A stretch of 64,000 nt of DNA from Thioclava sp. GXIMD2076 (GCF_037949795.1 NZ_CP149933.1:612001-676000); one strand, 5' to 3'. Shown: positions 25,788-33,858, counted from the first letter of the stretch. Numbers and translations are program-made. The notes: generated from the sequence alone by a model not told the origin.

Positions 25788-26860
25788 GTGACACGACAGA
25801 TATCCCCGAGAAATCCGCCAGACCGAAGCAGTGGGGTGCCAGCCCTCTTCTGATGGTGCTGGGGCAGACGCTTGTGCCGGTCATCCTTGCGCTGGTTGCA
25901 GCGGGGCTAGTGCTGGCGATGCTCGGCTCGGATCCGCTGGCCTATTATGGCTATGTGGTCGAGCGCGGCCTGCTGAAGGCCCGCGGGCTCCAAGCCACGC
26001 TGGAACATATGATCCCGCTTCTGATCCTCGGGGCGGCACTGATCGTCAGTTTCCGCTCGGGGCTGTGGAATCTGGGGATCGACGGGCAATATCTTTTGGG
26101 CGCGCTGACCGCAGGCGCATTGGGACCGGTGTTGCTGGGCTACATGCCGATGCTCCCTGCCCTTGTACTGACGGTGCTGGCGGGCGCCGTGGTTGGGGGC
26201 CTCTGGGCGCTACCGCCGGCATGGCTCAGGGCGCGCTACGGGACCAATGAGGTGATCTCGGGCCTGATGATGAGCCTGATCGCCACCTCGCTGTCCTCGG
26301 CGCTGATCAAACTCTGGCTGAAAGACCCGAATTCCCTCGAGCCGCAGACCCTGACGATCCCTGTCGACAGCCGCCTGCCCTCGCTGGGCGGCACCGATAT
26401 CGATATCGGGCTGATCCTTGCACTGGGGGTCGTTCTGGGCGTTCACTTGATGATGACCCGCACGGCTTTGGGGCTGCGCTTCCGCATCCTTGGCCTCAAC
26501 CCCAAGGCGGCGCTTCATGCGGGCTTTGGCGGGCCCCTTCTGGCGATGTCGGTCCTGTGCCTGTCGGGTGCGCTTGGCGGGCTGGCGGGGGCTGTGGAGC
26601 TCAGCGGTGCACTTGGTAAGATGCAAGCCAGCTGGAACCCTGCCTATGGCTTTGCTGTGGTTCCGCTGGTGTTTCTGGCCCGGTTCAACGGGTTTGCCCT
26701 GATCCTCTTTGTGTTCGCCTATTCGGTGCTGGAAATCGGCGGCGCCTCGGCGGCGACCCGCATGAATGTGCCACAGGATTTCACGTTGGTGCTGGTGGCC
26801 TTCGTGCTGGTCTTCCTCGCTCTGGCCGAGCTTCTTACCCAAAAGCGCAAGGGACAGTAA
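25784..26860 (+). CDS. ABC importer permease 1 (BPD_transp_2 family)
   Basis: It overlaps the ATPase gene by four bases (ATGA). The 358-residue protein has eight or more membrane segments, including VLGQTLVPVILALVAAGLVL, and the family motif RSGLWNLGIDGQYLLGALTA. C-terminal half residues ALGGLAGAVELSGALGKMQA match the nucleoside-type permease NupB/YufP. It pairs with permease 2, which starts two bases later. Confidence 0.9.
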   Translation: MSDTTDIPEKSARPKQWGASPLLMVLGQTLVPVILALVAAGLVLAMLGSDPLAYYGYVVERGLLKARGLQATLEHMIPLLILGAALIVSFRSGLWNLGIDGQYLLGALTAGALGPVLLGYMPMLPALVLTVLAGAVVGGLWALPPAWLRARYGTNEVISGLMMSLIATSLSSALIKLWLKDPNSLEPQTLTIPVDSRLPSLGGTDIDIGLILALGVVLGVHLMMTRTALGLRFRILGLNPKAALHAGFGGPLLAMSVLCLSGALGGLAGAVELSGALGKMQASWNPAYGFAVVPLVFLARFNGFALILFVFAYSVLEIGGASAATRMNVPQDFTLVLVAFVLVFLALAELLTQKRKGQ

Positions 26861-26861
26861 C

Positions 26862-27797
26862 ATGGGCGCACTTTTCTCCGAGACCTTCCTGACCGCCCTT
26901 CTGTCGGGCGCCGTGATTTCGGCGGTGCCGCTGATCCTGGCGGCATTGGGTGAACAATTCTCCGAACGCGCGGGCGTGTTGAATATCGGGCTAGAGGGCA
27001 TGATGCTGGGCGGAGCCTATGCGGGCTTTGCCGCAACCCTTGCCGGTGCGGGCATCTGGGGCGGCATGTTTGCGGCTCTCCTGTGCGGCGCATGTATTGG
27101 GCTCATCATGGCGGTGCTCTGCGTTCGGCTTGGAATGAACCAGATCATTATCGGCATCGCCATCACACTGGGCGTCACGGGGCTGACCGCTTTGATGCAT
27201 AACGTCTATTTCGCCCGCACCTATCCGCGCCTTGATGCGGCCCCCACCATTGCCCTTCCCGGACTGAGCGATCTGCCGGTGCTGGGAGGTGCGGTTTTCA
27301 CCGCTCATCCACTGACATGGCTGGCCTTGCTAGCGCCGCTGGGCTTCGCGCTCATCTACCGCAAGACCTATCTCGGGCTTGATCTGGCCGCCGCAGGCGA
27401 GCGCCCCGATGCGCTCGATAGCGTGGGCGTCAATGTCACCGCAATCCGTACCAGCGCCGTGTGCGTCTGTGGGGCGATGGCAGGCTTGGGCGGCGGGTTC
27501 ATGGCGGTGATCGGCTCGGGCATCTTTGTCCCGCATATGACGGGCGGCGCGGGCTATATCGCCATCGTTCTGGCCATGCTTGCCCGCGCGCGTCCGCTTT
27601 GGGTGCTGGGCGGCGGTCTTCTGTTCGGACTGTGCCTTTCCGCCACCACCGCGTTGCAGGTGGGCGGTATCGAGATCCCCACCGACATCATCCAGATGCT
27701 GCCCTTCGTGGCGGTGATGATCGTCCTCATCCTCTTTGGCCGGAATGCGCGGATGCCCGCGATGCTTGGCCAAGCCTATCGTCGCGGCACCCGCTAG
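26862..27797 (+). CDS. ABC importer permease 2 (BPD_transp_2 family)
   Basis: The ATG at 26862 follows the previous stop by one base. The 311-residue product has the conserved AALGEQFSERAGVLNIGLEG near the N-terminus and AMAGLGGGFMAVIGSGIFVP in the second half, as in NupC/YufQ-type permeases. It completes a BMP-type importer and is followed 30 bases on by the monooxygenase gene, linking uptake and catabolism. Confidence 0.9.
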   Translation: MGALFSETFLTALLSGAVISAVPLILAALGEQFSERAGVLNIGLEGMMLGGAYAGFAATLAGAGIWGGMFAALLCGACIGLIMAVLCVRLGMNQIIIGIAITLGVTGLTALMHNVYFARTYPRLDAAPTIALPGLSDLPVLGGAVFTAHPLTWLALLAPLGFALIYRKTYLGLDLAAAGERPDALDSVGVNVTAIRTSAVCVCGAMAGLGGGFMAVIGSGIFVPHMTGGAGYIAIVLAMLARARPLWVLGGGLLFGLCLSATTALQVGGIEIPTDIIQMLPFVAVMIVLILFGRNARMPAMLGQAYRRGTR

Positions 27798-27827
27798 GCG
27801 CCGCCCCATTTTCAAAGGAGATCTTCC

Positions 27828-29303
27828 ATGAACCAAATGACCGAAGCCAAACCGGCGAAGAAACTTCGCACCGGCGCCGAATATAAAGAGTCCCTCAAGG
27901 ACGGACGCCGCGTCTGGGTCGAGGGAAAAGAACTGGGCAGCGTCTATGACGCGCCGCATCTGGCCGCAGGGATCGATCTTCTGGCCGAGATGTTCGATGA
28001 CCAGTTCACCCCCGAATATGCCGAAGCCACGACCTATTACGAGCCCAAGCTCGGCGCCATCGTCTCGCGCTCGTGGCAGGCGCCGATGAGCCCCGAGCAG
28101 CTCGTCGAGCGCCGCATGATGATCGAATATACCGCCAAGAAAACCGCAGGCACCTATGGCCGCCCGCCGGATCTCGGGCCCTCGATCGCCATGGGGCTCT
28201 GGGCCTATCTGCCAACCTTCAAGGCCAAGAAATCGACCTTCGAGGGGATCAATCCCGATTTTGCCGAGAATATCGAGCGCTATATGGAATATGGCCAGCT
28301 CAACGGGATCACCTGCGCCGAGAGCCTGACGGGCCCGCAGAATGACCGCTCGCAGCCTCTGGCGCAGGCCGCCTCGCTCTTGCGCGTCACCGGCGTCGAA
28401 AAGGGCGGCGTGCGGATCTCGGGCGCGAAATCCGTGGGCTCGATCGCGGCGCAGACCAACGAGATCTTCTTCACCAACCTCGCCTATGAGGGCACGCCCC
28501 CCGAGGCCTGCATCTGGGGCTCTCTGCCGATCGGCACCGAGGGGCTGAAGCTGGTCTCGCGCGAATGCCTGTCCAATCCCGGAGCCGATCCGCATGACCA
28601 TCCGCTGAACTACAAGGGCGAGGAAGCCGACCAGCTGGTGATCTTCGACAATGTGTTTGTCCCCGAAGACCGGATCTTCAACCTGGGCGATCAGGAGCTG
28701 GTGACCTATTACGGCAAGACCACCAACTGGGCGCATTGGCATATCCTGTCGCGTCTGGCGGTGAAGGCCGAGCTGTTCGTGGGCTGCGCTCAGCTGGTGC
28801 TCGACATCCTCGGGACCGCCAAGTTCCAGGCCGTGCAGGCGCTGGTGGCCGATATGATCCAATATGCCCAGACCCTGCGCGCCTTTGTGCTCGCCGCCGA
28901 AGCGCAGGCCAAGCCCACCGAGAATGGCGTCTTTGCCCCCGATATCCCGCTCCTGACCGCGGGGCGGATGTATTCGATCCAGCATTACCCCAATATCATC
29001 CATACGCTGCAGGAGCTTTGCGGTCAGGGTCTGGTGATGCGCTTTGGCAAGAAGGCCTTCGAGAACCCCGAGATCGGCCATCATCTGGTCGAACTCCTGC
29101 CTGGGCATGGGGTTTCGGGAATCGAGAAAGAGCGGGTGATGAACTTCATCTGGGATCTTACGACCTCGTCCCATGCGGGCCGTGTGGCGCTGTTTGAAAA
29201 CGTCAACGCGACCCCCGCGCCTCTGCTGCGTGCGCGTCTGTTCAATGAATATGACCGCTCCGAGCATGTGAAACTGGCGCGCAAGCTGGCGGGCATGGAC
29301 TGA
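27828..29303 (+). CDS. HpaB-family FADH2-dependent monooxygenase (oxygenase component)
   Basis: AGGAG lies about eight bases before the ATG. The 491-residue protein is colinear with 4-hydroxyphenylacetate 3-monooxygenase HpaB: an N-terminal helical domain starting LRTGAEYKESLKDGRRVWVE, the conserved TGPQNDRSQPLAQ (residues 168-180), the beta domain with RVTGVEKGGVRISGAKSVGS, and the helical C-terminal domain with MYSIQHYPNIIHTLQELCGQ. Such enzymes hydroxylate an activated aromatic ring next to an existing hydroxyl using FADH2 from a separate reductase. The reductase is probably the one at 32993. A hydroxypyridine-type substrate is inferred from the NicX-like gene nearby. Confidence 0.88.
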   Translation: MNQMTEAKPAKKLRTGAEYKESLKDGRRVWVEGKELGSVYDAPHLAAGIDLLAEMFDDQFTPEYAEATTYYEPKLGAIVSRSWQAPMSPEQLVERRMMIEYTAKKTAGTYGRPPDLGPSIAMGLWAYLPTFKAKKSTFEGINPDFAENIERYMEYGQLNGITCAESLTGPQNDRSQPLAQAASLLRVTGVEKGGVRISGAKSVGSIAAQTNEIFFTNLAYEGTPPEACIWGSLPIGTEGLKLVSRECLSNPGADPHDHPLNYKGEEADQLVIFDNVFVPEDRIFNLGDQELVTYYGKTTNWAHWHILSRLAVKAELFVGCAQLVLDILGTAKFQAVQALVADMIQYAQTLRAFVLAAEAQAKPTENGVFAPDIPLLTAGRMYSIQHYPNIIHTLQELCGQGLVMRFGKKAFENPEIGHHLVELLPGHGVSGIEKERVMNFIWDLTTSSHAGRVALFENVNATPAPLLRARLFNEYDRSEHVKLARKLAGMD

Positions 29304-29716
29304 TGTCTGCGCCCGATGTGATCGAGGCTTTCTACGCGGCCTATAACCGCGCGGATGCCTCGGCCGCCACCGCCCTTCATGCACCCGATGCGGTGCATGA
29401 AGAGGCAGCCTCGGGCAAATCGCGCCAGGGGCTTGCGGCTATCGAACAAGGAACAGCGGGCTTTCTGTCCATGCTGGAGGGGCTGCGTTTAGCCCCCGCG
29501 ACCCGCATCACGGCAGGGCCAAAGGTGGTAGTGACCTATGTCATGACCGGACGGATGACCCGCCCCATCGGACCGTTCGAGGCCCATGGCCAGGTGATTA
29601 CATTGGAGGGCGCACATGTCTTTCACCTCGAGGATGGCAAGATCCGCAAGCTCACCGATTACTGGTCGCCCGAGGCCTTCATGGCGCAGATCCGTGCGGA
29701 ACATGCGTCTGCTTGA
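29303..29716 (+). CDS. NTF2/SnoaL-like protein
   Basis: The ATG overlaps the last base of the monooxygenase stop (TGATG). The 137-residue product has an NTF2-like cone fold pattern, with the N-terminal helix VIEAFYAAYNRADASAATAL, then RQGLAAIEQGTAGFLSMLEG, and a C-terminal strand pair ending FHLEDGKIRKLTDYWSPEAF. Members of this family act as small ligand-binding proteins, isomerases or hydrolases. Translational coupling to the oxygenase suggests it handles the hydroxylated intermediate, but no catalytic residues can be assigned. Confidence 0.75.
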   Translation: MSAPDVIEAFYAAYNRADASAATALHAPDAVHEEAASGKSRQGLAAIEQGTAGFLSMLEGLRLAPATRITAGPKVVVTYVMTGRMTRPIGPFEAHGQVITLEGAHVFHLEDGKIRKLTDYWSPEAFMAQIRAEHASA

Positions 29717-30158
29717 CCCCGTTTTGGCCTTGGCCCTTATCCTTCCGATGCCCGCCTTGGCGGGCGGGCTATATGATACCACACGCCCCGATCTTCCGGA
29801 CTGGTTGCGCAGCCATAACTATCTGGCCGCACCGGACGCCCCCGCAAAGGCCGCGCCTGTGGATGTGGAAAACCGATCAAGTGCGCCGGTTTTGTGCCAG
29901 ATCACGCTGGCGCATTGGTATATGATCCGCACCGATCCGGTCCCTGCGGGCGGCTCCGAGACCCTGCCCTTCCGCTTCGAGCCACAAAGCGGCACGGTGT
30001 CTTGGCTGAACGCGGCAGGGGAAGATATGGCCGTTGAAGGGCTCTCCTGCGGGACAAGCGCCCAGATCGACGCCCGCCCCACGGGCCTGCCGTTCCACCG
30101 GATCGTGGCCCAAGCCCGGATACTGACCTGCACATCACAGGGCTGTGGTGCGCAGTAA
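29703..30158 (+). CDS. Unknown secreted protein of the catabolic operon
   Basis: Starting at ATG 29703 (overlapping the previous gene by 14 bases) the product is 151 residues and begins with a Sec signal peptide, RLLDPVLALALILPMPALAG, cleaved near residue 21. The mature part contains NRSSAPVLCQITLAHWYMIR and FRFEPQSGTVSWLNAAGEDM, with four cysteines including CTSQGC at the end, so disulfides are likely. I do not recognise a family. It may be a periplasmic accessory of uptake. It converges with the FAD-synthetase-like gene. Confidence 0.65.
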   Translation: MRLLDPVLALALILPMPALAGGLYDTTRPDLPDWLRSHNYLAAPDAPAKAAPVDVENRSSAPVLCQITLAHWYMIRTDPVPAGGSETLPFRFEPQSGTVSWLNAAGEDMAVEGLSCGTSAQIDARPTGLPFHRIVAQARILTCTSQGCGAQ

Positions 30159-30160
30159 CC

Positions 30161-31027
30161 TCACAAGCGGGCAGACGCCCCCCAGCTGATCGCCGCCGTC
30201 TGCGGCGGCAGATATCCCGTGATCCGGCGGTCTTTCGTTATCTCGACGGTCACCTGCCCCAAACCGGCGGCGCGTCGGCTTTTTGCCTGAACACTATAGA
30301 TGCCCGCAGGCGGCAGAAGCTGCGCGGGATTGGCCTGATATCGCCCCGCCCCCACACAAGCCACCGGCACGACCCAAGGCTGGCCCAGCAAAGCCACCGC
30401 CTGCGGCACCTGCCCCGCCGCAATCAATTGGCGCACCAGAGACGAGGACACCCGCACCCCACCTTCGCTCACATCCTCGACCACATCAAGCAGGTAGCCC
30501 CAATGCCGCCCCGAACGCTCTAACAAGTCGACATCGCCCTGCCGCCCCGCACCAAAGCGGAAATCCTGCCCGACAACCACGCGCGAGACGGCGAATTCCG
30601 CCACCAGAAAACGCTCGACAAACGCCTGCGCGGAAAGGCCCGCAAAGGCGCGGTCAAACCGCGGGGTCCAGACCGTGTGGAGCCCCTCCTCGGCCAGCCG
30701 CCCGTAGCGCGCCATGCCGCAAGAGAGCCGGAACGGCGCCAGATCGGGAGCGAAAAGCTGTTTGGGATGCGGCTCGCAGGCCATAATCGAGAGGCTCCGG
30801 CCCTCTCGGGCCGCGCAGGTCTTGGCGCGGTGCAGCAGTGCCTGATGGCCCAGATGCAACCCGTCGAAATTACCTAAAAGCATCACCGAGCCGCGGAGGG
30901 GCTGGGGCAGTGGCGCATGGCCAAGATGCAGATGGGGAAGCCGCGCATCGGACGCGGCCACCCCCAGTGCGGGCTCAAAGCGAAGCGAGCCAGCGATCGG
31001 TTTCGTCGAAGGAACAGATACGAGCAT
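30161..31027 (-). CDS. FAD synthetase domain protein (RibF N-terminal module without riboflavin kinase)
   Basis: Residues about 48-65 contain MLLGNFDGLHLGHQALL, the nucleotidyltransferase GxFDGxHxGH motif of bacterial RibF, followed by EPHPKQLFAPD and SSSLVRQLIAAGQVPQAVAL (residues near 195-215). The C-terminal portion is only about 75 residues and lacks the recognisable riboflavin kinase GKPTAN-type motif; it ends AKSRRAAGLGQVTVEITKDR then YLPPQTAAISWGASARL. The start at 31027 overlaps nicF by 53 bases; a start nearer 30883 cannot be excluded. It probably makes FAD from FMN to feed the FADH2-using monooxygenase of the same regulon. Confidence 0.8.
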   Translation of the reverse strand: MLVSVPSTKPIAGSLRFEPALGVAASDARLPHLHLGHAPLPQPLRGSVMLLGNFDGLHLGHQALLHRAKTCAAREGRSLSIMACEPHPKQLFAPDLAPFRLSCGMARYGRLAEEGLHTVWTPRFDRAFAGLSAQAFVERFLVAEFAVSRVVVGQDFRFGAGRQGDVDLLERSGRHWGYLLDVVEDVSEGGVRVSSSLVRQLIAAGQVPQAVALLGQPWVVPVACVGAGRYQANPAQLLPPAGIYSVQAKSRRAAGLGQVTVEITKDRRITGYLPPQTAAISWGASARL

Positions 31028-31634
31028 ATTTCTTCATCATATCGTAGAGATTGGCGAAATGGGGACTTTCATGCAGATCGGCCACGCATTCTTCGGGCAC
31101 CACCACGCGGAAACTGCGCGAGAGCGCATCGACCACCGTGGCCCGCACACAGCCCGAGGTCGAGCCGCCAGTGACGATCACACTATCGATGCCGTGGAAG
31201 GTGGCGAGCGACTGCAGATGGGTCTCGAAAAAGGCCGAAGGCATCTTCTTGTTCAGGACGATATCGCCCTTTTGCACATCCAGCCGCGGGTCAAGCGCCG
31301 CGCGTGGCGAGCCGAGCTTGATATTCTGCAGACTGTTGGGATTATCATCGCGCGTACCGAAGATGCCGCAATCGGCGCCATCCTCGTAAAAGCCCACATA
31401 GGTCCAGATCACCGGCAGGTTCAGCCCGCGCATCCGGCCCGCCAGTCGGTTGACGTAATCGCATTGCGCGGGGTCGGTCTCATAGGCGGTGATATAGCTA
31501 TCCGGCTGCGTGTAGGCGCATTGCAGATCGACATTGATCAGCATCGGCTTGTTGCCGAAATCATAGATCAGGCGGTTCGGGTCGTCGCGCAGCTCGTAAA
31601 ACATCTCGCGCGCGGTCTTGTTGGACAGTTCCAT
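30975..31634 (-). CDS. nicF: Isochorismatase-family maleamate amidohydrolase (NicF-like)
   Basis: The 219-residue protein has the cysteine-hydrolase triad of the isochorismatase fold: Asp in LINVDLQCAYTQP, Lys in VLNKKMPSAFFETHL and Cys in VIVTGGSTSGCVRATVVDAL. It lies ten bases downstream of a NicX-like ring-cleavage gene on the same strand. In the nicotinate maleamate pathway NicF hydrolyses maleamate to maleate and ammonia, and that is the simplest assignment. Related family members (N-carbamoylsarcosine amidase, RutB) are alternatives, so the symbol rests partly on context. Confidence 0.75.
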   Translation of the reverse strand: MELSNKTAREMFYELRDDPNRLIYDFGNKPMLINVDLQCAYTQPDSYITAYETDPAQCDYVNRLAGRMRGLNLPVIWTYVGFYEDGADCGIFGTRDDNPNSLQNIKLGSPRAALDPRLDVQKGDIVLNKKMPSAFFETHLQSLATFHGIDSVIVTGGSTSGCVRATVVDALSRSFRVVVPEECVADLHESPHFANLYDMMKKYARICSFDETDRWLASL

Positions 31635-31644
31635 AGGTACTCTT

Positions 31645-32700
31645 TTAATGCTGGGTCACGGGGGAATATTTCATCTCGGCCACGGCCATGCGGCCATTGT
31701 CGACGATGGTCTGACCATCGAGCTTCAGCGTGGCACGGCGCAGCGGGATATCCAGATGGCAGGCGGTATCATTATTGCCGCCAAGCTCGGTATTGGGGCC
31801 AAGCGAGAACAGCACATTGCCATAGTAACTGAGCGAATTGACCCCGATCTCGGTCGTGCGGGTCGCGGAAATCAGGTTGTTATACCATTTGGCAGACCCC
31901 AGCAGCCCCCAGCCGATATGGCTGATCGCATAGGCGCGCGGGTCGTCGAAACTGTCCATGAAATCCGACATCAGGGCGGCGTCCATGCCCTCGCCATCAA
32001 TCTTCGTGACATAGCCATCCTTGATGGTCAACTCGATCTCGCGCTCGACATGGCGGTTCTTGAAGGCCACGATCACATCGCCGGGCATGATGACAACTCG
32101 GCCATTAACGCGACCATCGATCCCCTGGCTCAGCACCTGCCCCGTGCCCATATGGTCCCAGCGGCCGGGCGTGTCGGTATAGCCATATTGCGTCATCACC
32201 CGATACTGGCCCAGATCATAGGTGACATCGGTGCCGTACTCCGAGGTGATATGCATCTGGCGGGCCTGCCCCAGTAGTTTTTCGCCATATTCCACACGGG
32301 CGCGCAGCGCGGGGGACGGGAAGTTGTTGACCAGCACATCGAAAGGCTCATGTACGAACAGCATTCGCGTGCCCGAGGCGCAGATCTCGTTCTGCTCATG
32401 GCTGAACAGCATCCCCATCAGATCGATCACCAGATCAGCCTGTTTGAGCGCCTCGATCACGGGGCGGTTTCCGGCGATCGCCGTGCGCCCCACCGTTAGC
32501 CGCATCTCGCGGTAATCACGGCCCGCGACGTTGATCTGAAACGCGCTCGCGCCCAGTTCTTTCGCGGCCAGCAGGAAGGCCGTCGCGTAATCGGCGCGGA
32601 TATCGGCCTCGGAAAGAACGATGACGGTTTCTTCGGGCGTCACCTTGCACAGCTCCAGCTGCGCGGTAAACAGCTTCACCATTTCAAGTTGGGTTGGCAT
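31645..32700 (-). CDS. nicX: 2,5-dihydroxypyridine 5,6-dioxygenase-like ring-cleavage enzyme (NicX-like)
   Basis: The 351-residue protein matches NicX of the nicotinate pathway (M29-aminopeptidase-like fold) in length and in several blocks: YGYTDTPGRWDHMG, YAISHIGWGLLG, YYGNVLFSLGPNTELGG and NDTACHLDIPLR. His261, His315 and Asp317 fall where the reported NicX iron ligands (His265, His318, Asp320, from memory) lie. NicX opens the pyridine ring of 2,5-dihydroxypyridine to N-formylmaleamate. It is the first gene of a minus-strand operon with nicF and the FAD synthetase module and shares a divergent promoter region with the flavin reductase. Confidence 0.8.
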   Translation of the reverse strand: MPTQLEMVKLFTAQLELCKVTPEETVIVLSEADIRADYATAFLLAAKELGASAFQINVAGRDYREMRLTVGRTAIAGNRPVIEALKQADLVIDLMGMLFSHEQNEICASGTRMLFVHEPFDVLVNNFPSPALRARVEYGEKLLGQARQMHITSEYGTDVTYDLGQYRVMTQYGYTDTPGRWDHMGTGQVLSQGIDGRVNGRVVIMPGDVIVAFKNRHVEREIELTIKDGYVTKIDGEGMDAALMSDFMDSFDDPRAYAISHIGWGLLGSAKWYNNLISATRTTEIGVNSLSYYGNVLFSLGPNTELGGNNDTACHLDIPLRRATLKLDGQTIVDNGRMAVAEMKYSPVTQH

Positions 32701-32771
32701 ACTTCAGGTCCTGCATCTATCAAGCTTGCGCCATGATTGAGAGCCTGCCCCCGCCATGTCAAACCACGAAA

Positions 32772-32790
32772 TCAACCATATTTTGGTTGA
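32772..32790. promoter_or_regulatory. TCAACCA-N5-TGGTTGA palindrome in the nicX-reductase divergent region
   Basis: A perfect 7-bp inverted repeat with five-base spacer is 72 bases upstream of the nicX start codon. It has the same half-site as the gntR palindrome at 22868 and the operator clusters at 18128 and 23009. Confidence 0.65.
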
Positions 32791-32897
32791 ATGTGAATTG
32801 GGCAAAGATACTCCGGTCAAGCAGGGAATCCTGCATTTAAAATAGGCAAAAAGACTCATTTTTAAGATAAAAAGCATCCTATAGGTCAAAGGATGCG

Positions 32898-32918
32898 CAA
32901 CCAATGAATCAACCAAAA
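32898..32918. promoter_or_regulatory. Second CAACCA site pair upstream of the flavin reductase
   Basis: CAACCAAT at 32898 and ATCAACCAAAA at 32908-32918 repeat the half-site as direct copies about 10 bp apart, 75-95 bases before the reductase start. With the palindrome at 32772 it suggests control in both directions. Confidence 0.55.
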
Positions 32919-32992
32919 TTGAAATTTGTTATGACGATAGCCGCGCTCAAGGGTGGCTTCAAACCATGCCACATCTTAAGAGGCCCGCTGAA

Positions 32993-33559
32993 ATGTCGAC
33001 CACTTCCCAGTTGCGCACCGAAACGACAGAACCGCTGGGCACAGCCACGCCACCGCGCTTCCTTCCCGATCAAGCCCAATTCCGCGCGGCCATGCGAAGG
33101 CCCGTCTCGACGGTTGCCATTGTGACCGCTGGCGCACGGGGCGAACGGGCGGGCGTGACGATTACGGCCGCCTGTTCTTTGTCGGATAGCCCACCTTCTG
33201 TCCTGATCTGCATCCACCGCGACTCTGCAGCGCTTGAGACGATCCGTAAATCTGGCCATTTCGCGCTGAATTTCCTGTCTGCAAAGCAGACAGAACTGGC
33301 CAATCTCTTTGCGGGCCGTTCGGCTTTGCGAGGCGATGCCCGTTTCAGCGATGAAGACTGGGAGCTTTTGGAAAGCGGCGCACCGGTAGCAAAAAACGCC
33401 CTGACGGTTTTCGATTGCATCTTGGCCGAAGAACTTCCCTCCCCGACCCATGCCATCCTGATCGGCAGGGTCGCAGGTATCAGTGCATCTTCGGAAGATC
33501 CCGCACTGCTTTATAGCAATGGCAGCTACCAAGCCCTCGTACAGGAACCCGCAGAATAA
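32993..33559 (+). CDS. Flavin reductase (HpaC-like) for the two-component monooxygenase
   Basis: The start at 32993 is chosen for AGAGG nine bases upstream; 32966 is also in frame. The product of 188 residues is a flavin-reductase-like FMN-binding barrel, with RRPVSTVAIVTAGARGERAG, VTITAACSLSDSPPSVLICI and the closing AILIGRVAGISASSEDPALL. It reduces flavin with NAD(P)H and supplies it to the oxygenase. It sits 3.7 kb from the HpaB-like gene, divergent from nicX, but carries the same operator motif. Confidence 0.87.
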   Translation: MSTTSQLRTETTEPLGTATPPRFLPDQAQFRAAMRRPVSTVAIVTAGARGERAGVTITAACSLSDSPPSVLICIHRDSAALETIRKSGHFALNFLSAKQTELANLFAGRSALRGDARFSDEDWELLESGAPVAKNALTVFDCILAEELPSPTHAILIGRVAGISASSEDPALLYSNGSYQALVQEPAE

Positions 33560-33693
33560 TCTCTTTCGCGGCGCAGTCGCCGCTACGCCGCGAAAGCCTC
33601 GACTGGCATGTCAATGGGCCTTGATGATGCAATCGCCGCCTAGGCCATCTCTGTGCCAAGCTGCGTCTGCAACAATCCACAAAGGGAGCGGTC
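33560..33693. other. Gap between flavin reductase and IS110 fragment
   Basis: No gene is seen in this 134-base stretch. It probably includes the left flank of the IS110-type element whose transposase starts at 33694. Confidence 0.35.
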
Positions 33694-33858
33694 ATGTCAG
33701 AAATTATTACATTAGGACTGGATCCGGCGAAGAATGTGTTTCAGGTCCACGGCTCCTACTGCAAGGGTCGCGCAATCGTGCGCAAGAAACTCAAAAAGAT
33801 GCAGGTGCTTACTTTTTGGCAACTTGTCACCCTGTTTGGTGGCGATGCAGGCGTTATC
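33694..33858 (+). pseudogene. IS110-family transposase N-terminal fragment
   Basis: MSEIITLGLDPAKNVFQVHG is the diagnostic N-terminus of IS110-type DEDD transposases. After KKLKKMQVLTFW the homology continues one frame over with LSPCLVAMQA, and then it stops. Only about 55 of roughly 340 codons remain, with one frameshift. Confidence 0.75.

Noticed and set aside
27330..29384. A 684-codon open frame on the minus strand opposite the HpaB-like gene
   Set aside because: It is an antisense shadow caused by high GC and codon bias. The plus-strand frame has clear HpaB family blocks, while the minus translation is His/Arg/Gly-rich with no domain.
23182..33559. Reading the island as a pyrimidine Rut pathway (RutA monooxygenase, RutB amidohydrolase, RutF reductase)
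   Set aside because: The oxygenase is HpaB-like, not RutA (luciferase-like), and a NicX-like ring-cleaving enzyme is present. RutC, RutD and RutE are missing.
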